NCBI GenBank assembly: GCA_030824575.1
Contig: JAVBXL010000039.1
Coordinates: 1-51,743, forward strand
Direction of reading: 5' to 3'
Length of the DNA stretch: 51,743 nt
Origin: a bacterium
GTDB lineage: Bacteria; Pseudomonadota; Alphaproteobacteria; Sphingomonadales; Sphingomonadaceae
Shown here: positions 51,625 through 51,743 of the stretch, piece after piece
How the letters are laid out: each line of letters starts with the position of its first letter
Numbering within the stretch: position 1 is the first letter of the stretch
Translations under genes and position numbers: made by a program
Notes under the pieces: generated by a model
The model's database searches: none
Seen by the model: the letters and a program-made list of their open reading frames with translations, nothing else
Told to the model about the DNA's origin: nothing

Positions 51625-51743
51625 GGCTCTGTTGCAAAAATCGTGAAGCTTGAGCATGCTTGGCGGAGATTGGACGGACGGAACGATGACGGATTTCAAG
51701 TGGCGCCATTTCCAGGGTGATGTGATCCTGTGGGCGGTGCGCT
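51625..51743 (+). mobile_element. IS6100 (IS6 family), left end
   Basis: The sequence from the terminal repeat GGCTCTGTTGCAAA onward matches, from memory, IS6100, an 880-bp IS6-family element that carries one transposase and is frequent in sphingomonads. Only the first 119 bases lie in the window. IS6 elements move by copy-in and fusion events that recruit neighbouring DNA, so the island may extend or be rearranged beyond here. Confidence 0.9.
51686..51743 (+). CDS. tnpA: IS6100 transposase, 5' part
   Basis: The frame starts at ATG 51686 and reads MTDFKWRHFQGDVILWAVR, the known start of the IS6100 DDE transposase. The gene continues past the window end; only the first 19 codons can be seen. 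The intact start and terminal repeat suggest a recent, possibly active copy. Confidence 0.9.
   Translation, partial: MTDFKWRHFQGDVILWAVR

Larger units (their letters stand above)
30587..51743. mobile_element. Accessory defence island (right end outside window)
   Basis: From the 3' end of tRNA-Phe to the window end, the gene content changes from core metabolism to unknown genes, a short Argonaute system, a BREX-3 operon and insertion-sequence debris. GC is visibly lower in parts. No integrase and no repeat of the tRNA 3' end was found inside the window, so the right boundary and mechanism of entry are not defined. Confidence 0.65.

Noticed and set aside
51322..51699. Minus-strand frame running into IS6100
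   Set aside because: It crosses the terminal repeat of the insertion sequence and is out of frame with the CHC2 gene.
1..51743. CRISPR array, prophage, rRNA operon or toxin-antitoxin pair
   Set aside because: No regularly spaced short repeats, no phage structural genes, no rRNA sequence and no recognisable toxin-antitoxin pair were seen.

Overview
The window looks like a chromosome segment from an alphaproteobacterium of the order Sphingomonadales (Sphingobium, Sphingomonas or Novosphingobium type). The reasons are the high GC content, the infA–maf–RNase E/G–yacG–tRNA-Phe gene order, a K+-insensitive H+-pyrophosphatase, a DUF1489 protein, an alphaproteobacterial direct-repeat LexA box, and an intergenic palindrome typical of this group. 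The species cannot be fixed from the sequence alone. The window ends inside an IS6100 copy, an element common in sphingomonads.

Positions 1–30,586 are a stable core. It begins with a likely SOS-controlled DNA repair locus: a radical SAM protein and a UdgX-type uracil-DNA glycosylase, with a small membrane protein and a hemerythrin between them. Next come an outer-membrane beta-barrel, two lipoproteins, a cyclophilin, MgtE, DUF1489, PEP carboxylase, a HerA-like ATPase overlapping a low-molecular-weight phosphatase, a LacI-type regulator, H+-PPase, a GAF-GGDEF diguanylate cyclase, DUF2490, bioF-bioD, an M13 peptidase, a DUF4168 protein, a Na+/H+ antiporter overlapping an OmpA-like lipoprotein, bioA, and infA-maf-rng-yacG.

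Positions 30,587–51,743 form an accessory island that starts directly at the 3' end of tRNA-Phe. Its left part (30.6–34.8 kb) is a minus-strand block of five genes. Four are unrecognised and one is a DEDDh 3'-5' exonuclease. An ArsR-like regulator and an AT-rich intergenic region follow.

The core of the island is two defence systems placed head to head. On the minus strand (35.3–38.1 kb) is a short prokaryotic Argonaute with its DREN(DUF4365)-APAZ nuclease partner, a SPARDA-type system. On the plus strand (38.2–50.8 kb) is a complete type 3 BREX operon, brxF-brxC-pglXI-brxHII-pglZ-brxA. It is led by an 84-residue helix-turn-helix protein whose stop codon overlaps the brxF start. Six of the seven BREX-operon genes join by 4-base ATGA/GTGA overlaps or a 1-base gap, so it should be one coupled transcript. 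The 83-bp gap between the two systems must carry both promoters.

The island ends in mobile-element debris: an IS66-type orfA remnant with an in-frame stop, a small CHC2 zinc-finger (primase-like) gene, and the left end of IS6100. The most notable signals are the SPARDA/BREX-3 head-to-head arrangement with a candidate shared regulator, a strongly AT-rich core within pglXI that suggests domain replacement, and a BrxF without a recognisable Walker A motif.
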